From NCBI RefSeq assembly GCF_002153605.1, contig NZ_JOPG01000010.1, positions 1 to 64,000 of the forward strand: 64,000 nt of DNA. The letters are read 5' to 3'. The notes beneath the pieces were generated by a model. That model made no database searches, was not told where the DNA came from, and saw only the letters and a program-made list of their open reading frames with translations. A program made the translations under genes and the position numbers. Source of the stretch: Acetobacter malorum (lineage in GTDB: Bacteria; Pseudomonadota; Alphaproteobacteria; Acetobacterales; Acetobacteraceae). Numbering within the stretch: position 1 is the first letter of the stretch; every line of letters starts with the position of its first letter. Shown here piece by piece: positions 52,545-61,190 of the stretch.

Positions 52545-54023
52545 ATGCTCTCCCACCCGACCCTTCCTGAAGCACCTGCGGGTGCCTCCTGCCATGACGA
52601 CGACCATCCGCATGAAGAATGCGCCGTCTTTGGTATCTGGAACGCCAAAGATGCTGCCGCCCTGACAGCCCTTGGCCTGCACGCCCTCCAACACCGGGGG
52701 CAGGAAGCCGCCGGCATTGTCTCCAACGATGGCCGCTTTCATTCCCACCGTGGACTGGGACTGGTCGGCGATGTGTTCAATGACCCACGCGTCATGGCGA
52801 CCCTCAAAGGGGACCGCGCCATTGGCCATAACCGTTACGCCACCACCGGGGCGACGCTGCTGCGCAACGTGCAGCCGCTGTTTGCCGAATTCGCTTTTGG
52901 CGGTCTGGCCGTGGCCCATAACGGTAACCTGACCAACTCTGATTCCCTGCGTCAGGAACTTATCCGCCGTGGCTGTCTCTTCCAGTCCACCATGGACACG
53001 GAAGTTTTTGTCCATCTGATTGCCATCTCCCTCTACGCCACGGTGGAAGATCGCCTGATTGACGCGCTCAAACGCGTAACGGGTGCCTATTCTCTCGTCG
53101 TGCTCTCTCAGGATGCCCTGATGGGCGTGCGTGACCCGATGGGTGTGCGTCCTCTGGTGCTGGGCCGCCTGCCGGGTGAAGACGGCAAGGAAGGCAGCTG
53201 GGTGCTGGCGTCTGAAACCTGCGGTCTCGACATCATTGGTGCCGAATTCGTGCGCGATGTGGAACCGGGCGAGCTGGTGATTATCGACGATAACGGCATC
53301 CGCTCCCTGCGCCCCTTTGGCGATACCAAGCCGCATTTCTGCGTGTTTGAATATATCTACTTCGCCCGTCCGGACTCCGTGCTGGAAGGCCTGCCCGTTT
53401 ATGCCGTGCGCAAGCAGATTGGTAAGGAACTGGCACAGGAAAGCGGCGTAGATGCCGATGTGGTGGTGCCAGTGCCGGATTCCGGCGTGCCGTCTGCCAT
53501 GGGCTATGCGGAAGCCAGTGGCATTCCGTTCGAGCTGGGCATTATCCGCAACCATTATGTGGGCCGCACCTTCATTGAACCCACGGACCAGATCCGTAAT
53601 CTGGGCGTGAAGATGAAGCACTCCACCAACCGCCCGGCGCTGGATGGCAAGCGGGTTATTCTGGTGGACGACTCCATTGTGCGCGGCACAACCTCCCGCA
53701 AGATTGTGGACATGGTGCGCGCGGCAGGGGCCAAGGAAGTGCATATGCGCATCTCCTCCCCGCCCACCAAGCACTCCTGCTTCTATGGCATCGACACTCC
53801 TGAGCGCAGCCACTTGCTGGCCGCCCAGCATGATCTTGCCACGATGGCGGAACTGATTGGTGTGGACAGTCTGGCCTTTATCTCGCTGGACGGTCTCTAC
53901 CGCGCCATGGGTCATGAAAGCCGTGGTGCCTACCGTGAGCGTTATTGCGACGCCTGCTTTACCGGGGATTACCCCATTCCGCTGATCGACCATGATCGGG
54001 AATTCGGCCCCGATTCAGCCTGA
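52545..54023 (+). CDS. purF: Amidophosphoribosyltransferase
   Basis: The first enzyme of purine synthesis, making phosphoribosylamine from PRPP and glutamine. From the ATG at 52545 it has 492 residues and a 27-residue propeptide before the catalytic Cys of EECAVFGIW, which must be exposed by cleavage. The PRPP motif is VILVDDSIVRGTT. Cysteines in HFCVFEY, KHSCFYG and YCDACFTG match the Fe-S ligands of the Bacillus-type enzyme, so a 4Fe-4S cluster is expected. The frame is open to 52371, but that part overlaps cvpA and lacks family residues. GGAGG precedes the chosen start by 11-12 nt. Confidence 0.96.
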   Translation: MLSHPTLPEAPAGASCHDDDHPHEECAVFGIWNAKDAAALTALGLHALQHRGQEAAGIVSNDGRFHSHRGLGLVGDVFNDPRVMATLKGDRAIGHNRYATTGATLLRNVQPLFAEFAFGGLAVAHNGNLTNSDSLRQELIRRGCLFQSTMDTEVFVHLIAISLYATVEDRLIDALKRVTGAYSLVVLSQDALMGVRDPMGVRPLVLGRLPGEDGKEGSWVLASETCGLDIIGAEFVRDVEPGELVIIDDNGIRSLRPFGDTKPHFCVFEYIYFARPDSVLEGLPVYAVRKQIGKELAQESGVDADVVVPVPDSGVPSAMGYAEASGIPFELGIIRNHYVGRTFIEPTDQIRNLGVKMKHSTNRPALDGKRVILVDDSIVRGTTSRKIVDMVRAAGAKEVHMRISSPPTKHSCFYGIDTPERSHLLAAQHDLATMAELIGVDSLAFISLDGLYRAMGHESRGAYRERYCDACFTGDYPIPLIDHDREFGPDSA

Positions 54024-54038
54024 GGCTGAGCCGAGACC

Positions 54039-54072
54039 AAAAAAGGCGGCCCGGAATGGGGCCGCCTTTTTT
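54039..54072. terminator. Bidirectional terminator between purF and pqiC
   Basis: Stem arms AAAAAAGGCGGCCC and GGGGCCGCCTTTTTT flank a short loop and end in six T residues on either strand. It closes both purF (plus) and pqiC (minus). Confidence 0.9.
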
Positions 54073-54120
54073 ATTGTCTGAACTCTGAGAGAGCGGACAC
54101 GACCGGGGAAACCCCGGATT

Positions 54121-54828
54121 TTATTTCCGATGATGAGCAGTTGACCCGGAAGCCCCGGTATCCGTCGTCTGGCTTTCAGGCACCGGCGGCATCATCCGCA
54201 GTTGTGCCGCTGCCTGATCGGCAAGCTGACCAAGGAGCTGGCTGAGCACCTGCACCATTGCCATGGTGCCGGAAGAGACCGCCGGTGCCTGCACCAGCAC
54301 ACGCTGCATATAGAACTGCCCACTGGTATCCGGTGCGCCAGCCTGCGCACCCTTGACGGACAACGCGGCCTCAATCTGCACCGCACCGGAGGGGCCGGTG
54401 GAGAAGCGCGTCACAGAAAGTTCGACGTAAGCCTGTGGCTCGGTGGAAACGGCATCATTTTCTGCAAACACGCTGGTGCCCGGCAGACGCTGGGCCAGAT
54501 CCCCTGCCAGTGTGCGGCTGATCTGCCCGGCCAGCGAGTCCCCCCACGCGTCATTCGGGGAAACCGTCAGTTTGTAGCCGGTATCTGCCGTCACAATGCG
54601 ATCACGGTCCAGCCCGGAAGCAATGGTAGGCTGACGCACCTCCACAAAGCGCGGACCACCCGGCGCAGGCTGCCCCGGCACAACGGAAAGCGTGTAAAGC
54701 GTCGGCCCTGCCCCGCTGGAGCAGGCCGTGAGCGTCGTTGCCATCACACCCAGTCCGGCAGCCCCCAGCAACAGGCTACGACGAGGGAGAGAAGCCTGAA
54801 GGCGGCGTGAGGAAGAAGAGAGCGTCAT
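54121..54828 (-). CDS. pqiC: PqiC-type lipoprotein of the Pqi lipid transport system
   Basis: A 235-residue lipoprotein. After a long basic leader (residues 1-18, TAT-like RRSLLLGAAG) the lipobox LTAC gives Cys36 as the lipidated residue. Then GPTLYTLSVVPG and GPRFVEVRQPTIASGLDRDRIV match the PqiC/YmbA family. It is expected to anchor the PqiB tunnel at the outer membrane. It lies 3 bp after pqiB. A Ser/Thr/Gly-rich C-terminal tail is unusual but short. Confidence 0.88.
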   Translation of the reverse strand: MTLSSSSRRLQASLPRRSLLLGAAGLGVMATTLTACSSGAGPTLYTLSVVPGQPAPGGPRFVEVRQPTIASGLDRDRIVTADTGYKLTVSPNDAWGDSLAGQISRTLAGDLAQRLPGTSVFAENDAVSTEPQAYVELSVTRFSTGPSGAVQIEAALSVKGAQAGAPDTSGQFYMQRVLVQAPAVSSGTMAMVQVLSQLLGQLADQAAAQLRMMPPVPESQTTDTGASGSTAHHRK

Positions 54829-54831
54829 GCT

Positions 54832-56535
54832 TTACCGTCCCGATATCAGCGCAGTGGGGTGGTTGGTCAGGAACTCGGACAGGAACCGCAGAGACCGCGC
54901 TGCCTGCCCAAGCTGGATCACCATGGCCTGAAGATTACGGTGGAAATCACTGTTTCCGCCATAGCCTGCCAGCAGGTGGTTGGCGTTCTGCAGGGTCTGA
55001 TCAAGCTGGTTGGTCATTTCCGGCAGACGCTGCATCAGCGGCCCCATCCCACTCCGCAACTGCGTGCTCATGGCCTGAAGGTTCTTGAGAGACTCTTTCA
55101 GGCTGGAAAGAGACTGCTTCACTTCCGGGCTGGTCAGCGTCTTGTCTGCATTGGCCAGCAGGTTGTTGGCATTCACCCCAATCTGTTCAAACGGCATATC
55201 GGCCAGACGAGACGCCACGGTGGAGAGAGAGTCCATAATCCCGCTCATGCCACCGGCCTGACTGGGGATAACCAGCGTCGGCCCTTCCATGGTGGTGGTG
55301 GCTGGCGGCGGGTTTTTCACAAAGTTCAGCGAGATCATGGTCTCGCCCGTCAGCAGGCTTGCGCTGTCGGTGGAGGCCCGCAGGCCGTTGGCCACCAGCG
55401 TCTTGAACATGTCTGTCAGAGCGCCATGACGAATTTCGTCGGCAGCCAGCACGCGTTCCGGCTGGATCTGCATGCCAATACGGACACGCGGATGACCAGC
55501 CTTCTGGTCCAGATCCAGCTTCACGCTGGTCACGCTGCCAATCTGAATGCCGAACATGGTGACCTGACTGCCCGGGGCCAGCCCCTTGACGGAGGAGGTC
55601 ACGTAAGTCGCCAGCGGCACGCGCTCATGATAGCCCGCACTCTCGGCATCGGCCTGACTGTCATAGAGTTTGAAGACGGTATCCGCCGGGGCTTCATCAT
55701 GCGGCGTTCTGTCCTTATCCCGCGGCAGGCCAAAGGCCACACCACCGGAGAACAATGCCTGCAGAGACTGCATCTGCACCTTCAGACCACCAGCCCCAAA
55801 GCCGACCTGCACGCCAGACACGTTCCAGAACCGGGTATCCGGATACAGATAGTGGTCATACGGCTCACGCACAAAAAGCTGGATCAGGATCGGCCCGCGG
55901 CCGCCCGGCGGCATGGTGTAGCCCAGCACTTCCCCCACATCCACATCGCGGAAGAAAACGGGGGCGCCCTGCCCGATGGAACCGATGGTGGGCGTAATGA
56001 GCGTATAGGTCCGCCCCGGCTGGTCAGACCGCACCCCCGGAGGAGCTTCCAGACCACGGAACTCCGTCTTGCGCTGGGCTGTGGTCGGGTCGCTCCCTTC
56101 CAGACCGGGGTCAAACGCAATGTATGCGCCGGACATCAGGGTTTCGAGCCCGGTGATGCTGGCGCCGTTGATGCGCGGACGCACCACCCAGAAGCGCGCC
56201 TTGTCCGTCAGCATGGGGCCGGACCCGGCATTCATGCGGATACGCACGTTCACATGCCGCAGGTCATCCGTCAGAGAGATGCCTTCCACCGTGCCCAGCA
56301 CCACGGCCTTGTTCTTCACCTGCGTCTGGCCACTTGTCAGACCATCGGCTGTGTCAAACACAACGGTGATTTCCGGCCCGTTATTGGCAAAGCTTTTCCA
56401 GATCAGAAAGCCCGCAATCAGCACTGAGAGGACGGGAATAATCCAGATGATGGAAAACCGGATACGACGCACGACAGCATCTGGCATTGTGCTGTCATTC
56501 TCGTCGGGTGACTGATAATGATTCTGTCCGTTCAC
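54832..56535 (-). CDS. pqiB: PqiB-type MCE protein (lipid tunnel)
   Basis: A 567-residue membrane-anchored periplasmic protein. One helix (about 28-48) is followed by three MCE domains (about 55-145, 170-275 and 300-400), recognised by DTADGLTSGQTQVKNKAVVLGTVEGI, IGQGAPVFFRDVDVGEVLGY and GLAPGSQVTMFGIQIGSVTSV. A long helical C-terminal part follows (about 430-560). Stacked MCE rings make a needle-like tunnel across the periplasm. It overlaps pqiA by 4 bp. Confidence 0.93.
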   Translation of the reverse strand: MNGQNHYQSPDENDSTMPDAVVRRIRFSIIWIIPVLSVLIAGFLIWKSFANNGPEITVVFDTADGLTSGQTQVKNKAVVLGTVEGISLTDDLRHVNVRIRMNAGSGPMLTDKARFWVVRPRINGASITGLETLMSGAYIAFDPGLEGSDPTTAQRKTEFRGLEAPPGVRSDQPGRTYTLITPTIGSIGQGAPVFFRDVDVGEVLGYTMPPGGRGPILIQLFVREPYDHYLYPDTRFWNVSGVQVGFGAGGLKVQMQSLQALFSGGVAFGLPRDKDRTPHDEAPADTVFKLYDSQADAESAGYHERVPLATYVTSSVKGLAPGSQVTMFGIQIGSVTSVKLDLDQKAGHPRVRIGMQIQPERVLAADEIRHGALTDMFKTLVANGLRASTDSASLLTGETMISLNFVKNPPPATTTMEGPTLVIPSQAGGMSGIMDSLSTVASRLADMPFEQIGVNANNLLANADKTLTSPEVKQSLSSLKESLKNLQAMSTQLRSGMGPLMQRLPEMTNQLDQTLQNANHLLAGYGGNSDFHRNLQAMVIQLGQAARSLRFLSEFLTNHPTALISGR

Positions 56536-58013
56536 GCCCTGTCCGGCTCCATGTTATCCTGATACGCACTGGCCTGCACGGCTGTGTGACCACGCCGCCG
56601 GCCTTTGCCTGAGGTGCGGGCATAAGCCGCATCACCATTTTTACCTGCGGCATCCCACATCAGACGCGGGTCAAATGTGTGGACCGCAAAAATTGTCAGC
56701 ACCACAACAGCGGCAAAGCAGACCATACCACCGTTGGCTGTAATACTTGCCATATGGTTAAAACGTACCATTGCGACAAGAATAGAGACCATAAATACGT
56801 CAATCATCGACCAGCGGCCAATAATATCAATAATACGATACACTTTGGACCTGAATGGCAGATGCCTGTGCGACTTCCGCCGCGTAGCCTCTACCATATA
56901 AGACAGGCCGATGACTTTAAGCACGGGCACCGTCACACTGGCAAAGATGACAAGCAGGGAAAGCGGGATCATCCCGTCCACCCACAGCTCTATCGCGCCT
57001 TCCACAATGGTGTGGCCAGTCCCGGCCCCCATGCGGATCACGGTCATGACCGGATAAATATTGGCCGGCAGATAAAAAACAATGGCCGAAACAAGCAGCG
57101 CCACGGTACGGCTCATGCTGTTGGCCTTGCGATGCCGCACGACATGCCCACAGCGGGGACAATAGCCGGAAGGCTCCGTGGGATGCACCGGGTGGTCAAA
57201 CTCCAGCACCAGCCCGCAGGAAAGGCAGGAGACGCGGTTGGCAGACGGCAGCAGCAGGTCATCCTCGCCTACGGCCACAAAGGTGAGCGGCAGGCGCGGG
57301 CCACGCATGGGGCGCATGAAGGCATCAATCTTCCGGTGCCGCCAGATAATTTCCGTATCCAGCGTGGCGTCCGTGGCTGCCATGGAGACCATCAGGCCAG
57401 CCACCAGATAAACGGCAGCCCCAACCTCCACAAACGCCAGATCCACCAGCTTGGTGTAGGCCACAAACACGCCCAGAATATACACTTCCACCATGGACCA
57501 TGGGCGGAGCGCCTCATACCACTTCATCAAATGCGGCACCCAGGCGGGCAAACTGGGCCGGAGGGCGGCGGTCAAAATCATGCCCATCATGGCAATGACG
57601 ATACCGGGGGCCAGAATGGTGGCAATGGCCACCAGCACGCCCACCTCGCCCCAGCCTTCATGCAAAAGTTCAATCGGGCCGGTGAGGATATCCACCGTGC
57701 GCTGCCGCCCATAGAGATCGAGCATCATGAGGGTGGAAAACAGCATGGCCACATACAGGGCCGCCGAGGTAATGCAGAAGGCCAGTGGTGTTGCAATCGG
57801 CGCAGTCTTGTTCCGCCGGTCCAGCGACTGGTTACAGCGCGGACAACGCGCCTGCGTCCCGGGCTTCAGCTCAGGAAGTTTCTGGACAAGCCCGCAACAC
57901 GGACACTCCATAACACCTTCAAGAACCTGAACGTGCCGGGTGTTATCCACCGATGTATCCTGAACAGGCATCACGGCTTCACGCATCAGGGCGGTAAATT
58001 GCGACACGCTCAT
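56532..58013 (-). CDS. pqiA: PqiA-type inner-membrane protein
   Basis: A 493-residue protein with two PqiA repeats. Each repeat begins with a zinc-ribbon: CPCCGLVQ then CPRCNQ (about 38-63), and CLSCGLVLE then CPRCGHV (about 260-290). Four membrane helices follow each. PqiA proteins are the inner-membrane partners of PqiB in membrane lipid homeostasis. It heads pqiA-pqiB-pqiC. The 170 bp up to tRNA-Thr contain no clear promoter for this strand. Confidence 0.92.
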   Translation of the reverse strand: MSVSQFTALMREAVMPVQDTSVDNTRHVQVLEGVMECPCCGLVQKLPELKPGTQARCPRCNQSLDRRNKTAPIATPLAFCITSAALYVAMLFSTLMMLDLYGRQRTVDILTGPIELLHEGWGEVGVLVAIATILAPGIVIAMMGMILTAALRPSLPAWVPHLMKWYEALRPWSMVEVYILGVFVAYTKLVDLAFVEVGAAVYLVAGLMVSMAATDATLDTEIIWRHRKIDAFMRPMRGPRLPLTFVAVGEDDLLLPSANRVSCLSCGLVLEFDHPVHPTEPSGYCPRCGHVVRHRKANSMSRTVALLVSAIVFYLPANIYPVMTVIRMGAGTGHTIVEGAIELWVDGMIPLSLLVIFASVTVPVLKVIGLSYMVEATRRKSHRHLPFRSKVYRIIDIIGRWSMIDVFMVSILVAMVRFNHMASITANGGMVCFAAVVVLTIFAVHTFDPRLMWDAAGKNGDAAYARTSGKGRRRGHTAVQASAYQDNMEPDRA

Positions 58014-58136
58014 AAGGGTGACCTTAGAACGAAAAAAACCGGAGCGTAATAGTCATGTCACAAGATTGCAGCCATGCGGGGGCATCACAGGCCATACGGG
58101 ATGCAAAATATCTTCTGATTTCCGCATCTTCCCCCG

Positions 58137-58165
58137 TTGCGTTTCCTGAAGTGCTATGATACTCA
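58137..58165 (+). promoter_or_regulatory. Possible promoter of tRNA-Thr
   Basis: TTGCGT (58137-58142), 17-nt spacer, TACTCA (58160-58165), about 20 bp before the tRNA. Both boxes are imperfect; TATGAT at 58155-58160 is a better -10 but has no -35 at the right distance. Confidence 0.35.
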
Positions 58166-58184
58166 GCCTCTCGAAAGTGAGTAT

Positions 58185-58260
58185 GCCCGCTTAGCTCAGT
58201 TGGTAGAGCACGTCATTCGTAATGATGGGGCCGGTGGTTCGAATCCTCCAGCGGGCACCA
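58185..58260 (+). tRNA. tRNA-Thr (anticodon CGU)
   Basis: A 76-nt cloverleaf from GCCCGCTTAGCTCAGTTGG to AGCGGGCACCA. The acceptor stem GCCCGCT/AGCGGGC pairs fully, the anticodon loop TTCGTAA gives CGT, the T loop GGTTCGAATCC is intact, and CCA is encoded. Transposase remnants begin 33 bp after it. Confidence 0.97.
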
Positions 58261-58292
58261 CTTTTTTCCCATAAAGCCACAGTTGACCACGT

Positions 58293-58666
58293 GTTGATGA
58301 TCGCCGCGCGCTAAGTGGCGTCATTTTCGTCAATCGGACGGCCTGCGCTGGCGTGATGCGCCCCGAGAATACGGCCCACACAAGACACCCTACAACCGCT
58401 GGAAGCGCCGGAGTACTGTGGGGATTTTTATCCACATGATCGAGGGACTCGCTGCCAGAAAGGCAGAGCCTCAGACGATCATGATTGGGAGACTCAAGGA
58501 CGGGAGGCGCGTCACAACACGCTATGATAGATGCCCTACCATCTTCTTTTCCGCCATCTGTCTCGCAGCAACCGTCATATTCTGGCTATGCGTCCTGAAC
58601 CCAGGTATTCCTGAATTGCCCCATGCCTGGTGTAGAAACTGCATTTTTCGGTTTTTATTTAATTAA
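58293..58666 (+). pseudogene. IS5-family transposase remnant, frameshifted and internally deleted
   Basis: The frame starting at 58293 reads VDDRRALSGVIFVNR, then must shift by one base near 58333 to continue GLRWRDAPREYGPHKTPYNRWKRR. These are N-terminal landmarks of IS5/IS427-type transposases. After AEPQTIMI (about 58487) the text jumps straight to RLKDGRRVTTRYDRC and FFSAICLAATVIFWL, which belong to the extreme C-terminus. The catalytic middle (the DDE aspartates and glutamate region) is gone, so it is inactive. The last codons to 58666 are read-through into unrelated AT-rich DNA. Confidence 0.8.
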
Positions 58667-58945
58667 ACTCAGATGAAATAATTTTCCCAGATAGCCAAAC
58701 ATTATTAAAATAGCGCCCGAAGCAAACAATATAAGTTCCGTTTTTTTCAATTTCCAGAATACAAACACTTGAGGCGCGTCAATTTTAAATTGCTCATAAA
58801 ATGGCTCAAAATTTTCAACATGTAAATTGATGTAGTTCATAGTTAATCTAATCAATACTCTTATATATCTATTATATAAAAATATTAAAAAACCAAGCAA
58901 CATTAATAAAAACCCAAACAATTCTACTTTTGTTCCATTAAACAT
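58655..58945 (-). CDS. AT-rich orphan gene for a small two-helix membrane protein
   Basis: A 96-residue protein I do not recognise. Two hydrophobic helices (about 8-26 and 70-92) flank a polar middle with Phe/Tyr-rich MNYINLHVENFEPFYEQFKI. The DNA is markedly richer in A and T than anything else in the window (for example long AT runs around 58840-58930), which suggests recent arrival from another genome. The ATG has only a weak ribosome site. It sits exactly between two decayed IS5-family remnants of opposite orientation. It could be cargo they brought in; whether it is expressed is unknown. Confidence 0.5.
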   Translation of the reverse strand: MFNGTKVELFGFLLMLLGFLIFLYNRYIRVLIRLTMNYINLHVENFEPFYEQFKIDAPQVFVFWKLKKTELILFASGAILIMFGYLGKLFHLSLIK

Positions 58946-58986
58946 TTTTCACCATACAATTAGAGGCTATTATACTCGCAACCGCT

Positions 58987-59508
58987 TTAGCACCCCAACA
59001 GAGCTAGACCAAGGCAGTTCCAAGAACGAATCCCGGCTGCTCCGTCCGCACAAAGCCCGATTGTTGGCCACCACCAGACCAACATACGGGCCCGCTCTGG
59101 GCGCAGGACGCATTCTTTTAGGTAGAAGATGAAGCTTGCTGCGATGTCGATTAGGGACATGACAGTATGAGCGCAGTGGTCGTATCGTGTTGCCACCCGT
59201 CGCCAGTTTTGAATTTTGCGATCATGTTTTCAATCAGGTGACGCTCTTTATACAGATGCCAGTCATAAGGCAGCTTTGATTGCCGGTTTTTCTTTGGCGA
59301 GATACAGGCGGTGATATTGAGTTCTGCCAGAAGCACGTCAACGCTTCTGAAGTCACTCATCTGGCCGGCAGTCAGATGAAGACGGACAGGACGTCCTTGC
59401 CCATCACACACAACAGGCAGTTTTGAGTTTAGACCACCTTTTGTGCGTCCAATATTTGGGGAAAAGCCCTTTTTGAGGAGAGACGCATTCCAGCAGAAAT
59501 ACGCAAAG
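58987..59508 (-). pseudogene. Second IS5-family transposase remnant, minus strand
   Basis: Starting right beside the glycosyltransferase stop, the frame reads SLLKKGFSPNIGRTKGGLNSK and CDGQGRPVRLHLTAGQMSD, then LAELNITACISPKKNRQ and KERHLIENMIAKFK with the catalytic Glu of IEN. About 20 residues expected after MSDFRSVDVLL, including the second catalytic Asp (DxGYD motif), are missing. One A appears lost in the run at 59207-59210, so the end WRRVATRYDHCAHT is in another frame. The N-terminal third is absent. It is a different copy from the plus-strand remnant, as the two endings differ. Confidence 0.8.
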
Positions 59509-59510
59509 AC

Positions 59511-61190
59511 TTACGGTTTTAACCCATACAGGCTGATGGTCAGATGGTGGCCGTTGGAATAGTTCACCCCGGTCACAGAGCCATAAGTGCGGACACGGCT
59601 GCGGGCCGGGCCGAGTGTGGCGAGGAATGCTTCGCTTTTCTGCACATCAACCAGTGCTACGGCACAGGCCTCATTCCTCAGCATCCGTCGCGCGGCGTCC
59701 TCTGGCCCTTCCAGATGCACTTTACCGCCCATCAGGAACACAAGGCTCGGCTCGGAAAATGAGACGGACGAGACCTCTGTCTGTGCACAGGGCTGATGCG
59801 CCGCGACCAGTGCGGTCAGGCGCGGAGCCAGCCAGATGCTTTGCAGGCGCGGCACAACCACCAGAAACAGCCCGGTATAGAGCAGCATGGCACAGGCTGC
59901 ACTGGTCAGCACGGCCTTACGCAGCTCTGACCGGCAGATAAAGACCACAGACAGACCGATGAGCGGCAGGCTCCCCCCCGCCAGAATCAGCGCTGCAGGA
60001 GAAACCACATGCTCCAACTTCCACAGCAGCACGGGACCAGCAAGCGCCAGAGCAACGCCGGCAATGGTCCATAGAACGCCATAAACGCCCAAGACCAGAC
60101 GCGCCCAGACCGCACGCGGCCAGCCTGCCCAGACCGGAGCGCCCTGCGCGAGCATACCCGCCGTCAGAATGGCAATGGCAGGATAGGTGGGCAGCACATA
60201 ATGCGGGAGCTTGGTCGCGATGGCTTCAAACACCACCCAATGCGGGATGATCCAGCACAGCAGATATTTAACCGGTAGCGTCTTGCGGCTTTTCCAGACA
60301 GCGGGCAGAGCCGCTGCCGCAAAAAACGAGCCGGGCCAGAATGCAATTAGGAAAACCAGCAGATGATAACCCGGCGGCAAGCCATGCGCTTGCTGGCCAG
60401 AAGCCACCTTACCCAGAAAATTGGTGCCCACAGCACGGCGGAAAAACTCGCCATGACTAACCACGCCAATCGCGATGCACCAAGGTAGCAAAATGGCCAG
60501 AGAGACCAGCCAGCCCCATGCGGGCCGTAGCCTGCGCCACAGGCTGAAATTCCGTTCCACAGCCGCCAGACAGAGCGGCGTGGCCAGAGACGGAATGAGG
60601 ATCACCGGCCCCTTTAACATCAGGCCGCAGCCAATCGCGCCCCAATAGAGTAGTGCTGTGCTTAAGGGCGTGGGGCGTTCGGCCTCCCTGTCACACAGCG
60701 CGCGCAACAGGCCAGCCTGCGCCAGCAGAACACTGAGCAGAAGGGTGGAATCGATGGTACCCATCCGGTTCTCTGCCGTCACCAGCACAGAAACCATCAA
60801 CAGCAGCCCCGCCCCCAGTCCGGCCGTGGCGCCAAACAGCGTGGACCCCATCCAGGCCGTCAACACCACAGCGGCGGTCATGGCCAGCAGAGAGGGGAGA
60901 CGATAGGCCCAGACGGCCCGGCTTTTCAGCGTGCCCGTGGCCGCAACAGAGGCCGCTTCCAGCCAGTAAATTCCGGCGGGTTGCAGATAGCGGGGTTTGT
61001 CCTGAAAGCGGACATCCACGAAGTTGCCGCTCTCCAGCATTTGCGCCGTCGCTTCCATATAGCGCGGCTCATCACGGTCGAACGGCGGGGTGGACGCCCG
61101 CCCCGGCAAAAACAGGAAAAATGCGAGTAAACCGAGCAAAGCCAGCGCACGCCCGGACAGGCGTTGCTGGCCCCAGCGTGGATTTAGCAT
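59511..61190 (-). CDS. ArnT-like glycosyltransferase (GT39/GT83 family)
   Basis: A 559-residue integral membrane transferase from the ATG at 61190; the frame is open to 61331, but that part overlaps the next gene. After a first helix, the periplasmic motif PPFDRDEPRYMEATAQML (about 34-50) holds the DE pair of ArnT-type enzymes, followed by KPRYLQPAGIYWLEA. About twelve membrane helices and a soluble C-terminal domain follow. Such enzymes use polyprenyl-phosphate sugars to modify lipid A or other envelope glycans. The GT2 gene overlapping it by 7 bp probably makes the lipid-linked donor. Its stop abuts an IS remnant. Confidence 0.88.
   Translation of the reverse strand: MLNPRWGQQRLSGRALALLGLLAFFLFLPGRASTPPFDRDEPRYMEATAQMLESGNFVDVRFQDKPRYLQPAGIYWLEAASVAATGTLKSRAVWAYRLPSLLAMTAAVVLTAWMGSTLFGATAGLGAGLLLMVSVLVTAENRMGTIDSTLLLSVLLAQAGLLRALCDREAERPTPLSTALLYWGAIGCGLMLKGPVILIPSLATPLCLAAVERNFSLWRRLRPAWGWLVSLAILLPWCIAIGVVSHGEFFRRAVGTNFLGKVASGQQAHGLPPGYHLLVFLIAFWPGSFFAAAALPAVWKSRKTLPVKYLLCWIIPHWVVFEAIATKLPHYVLPTYPAIAILTAGMLAQGAPVWAGWPRAVWARLVLGVYGVLWTIAGVALALAGPVLLWKLEHVVSPAALILAGGSLPLIGLSVVFICRSELRKAVLTSAACAMLLYTGLFLVVVPRLQSIWLAPRLTALVAAHQPCAQTEVSSVSFSEPSLVFLMGGKVHLEGPEDAARRMLRNEACAVALVDVQKSEAFLATLGPARSRVRTYGSVTGVNYSNGHHLTISLYGLKP

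Noticed and set aside
59207-59210. Programmed frameshift in the minus-strand transposase remnant
   Set aside because: Some IS5 relatives use frameshifting, but here the shift is near the C-terminus, matches loss of a single A, and the copy also lacks a catalytic Asp; decay is simpler.
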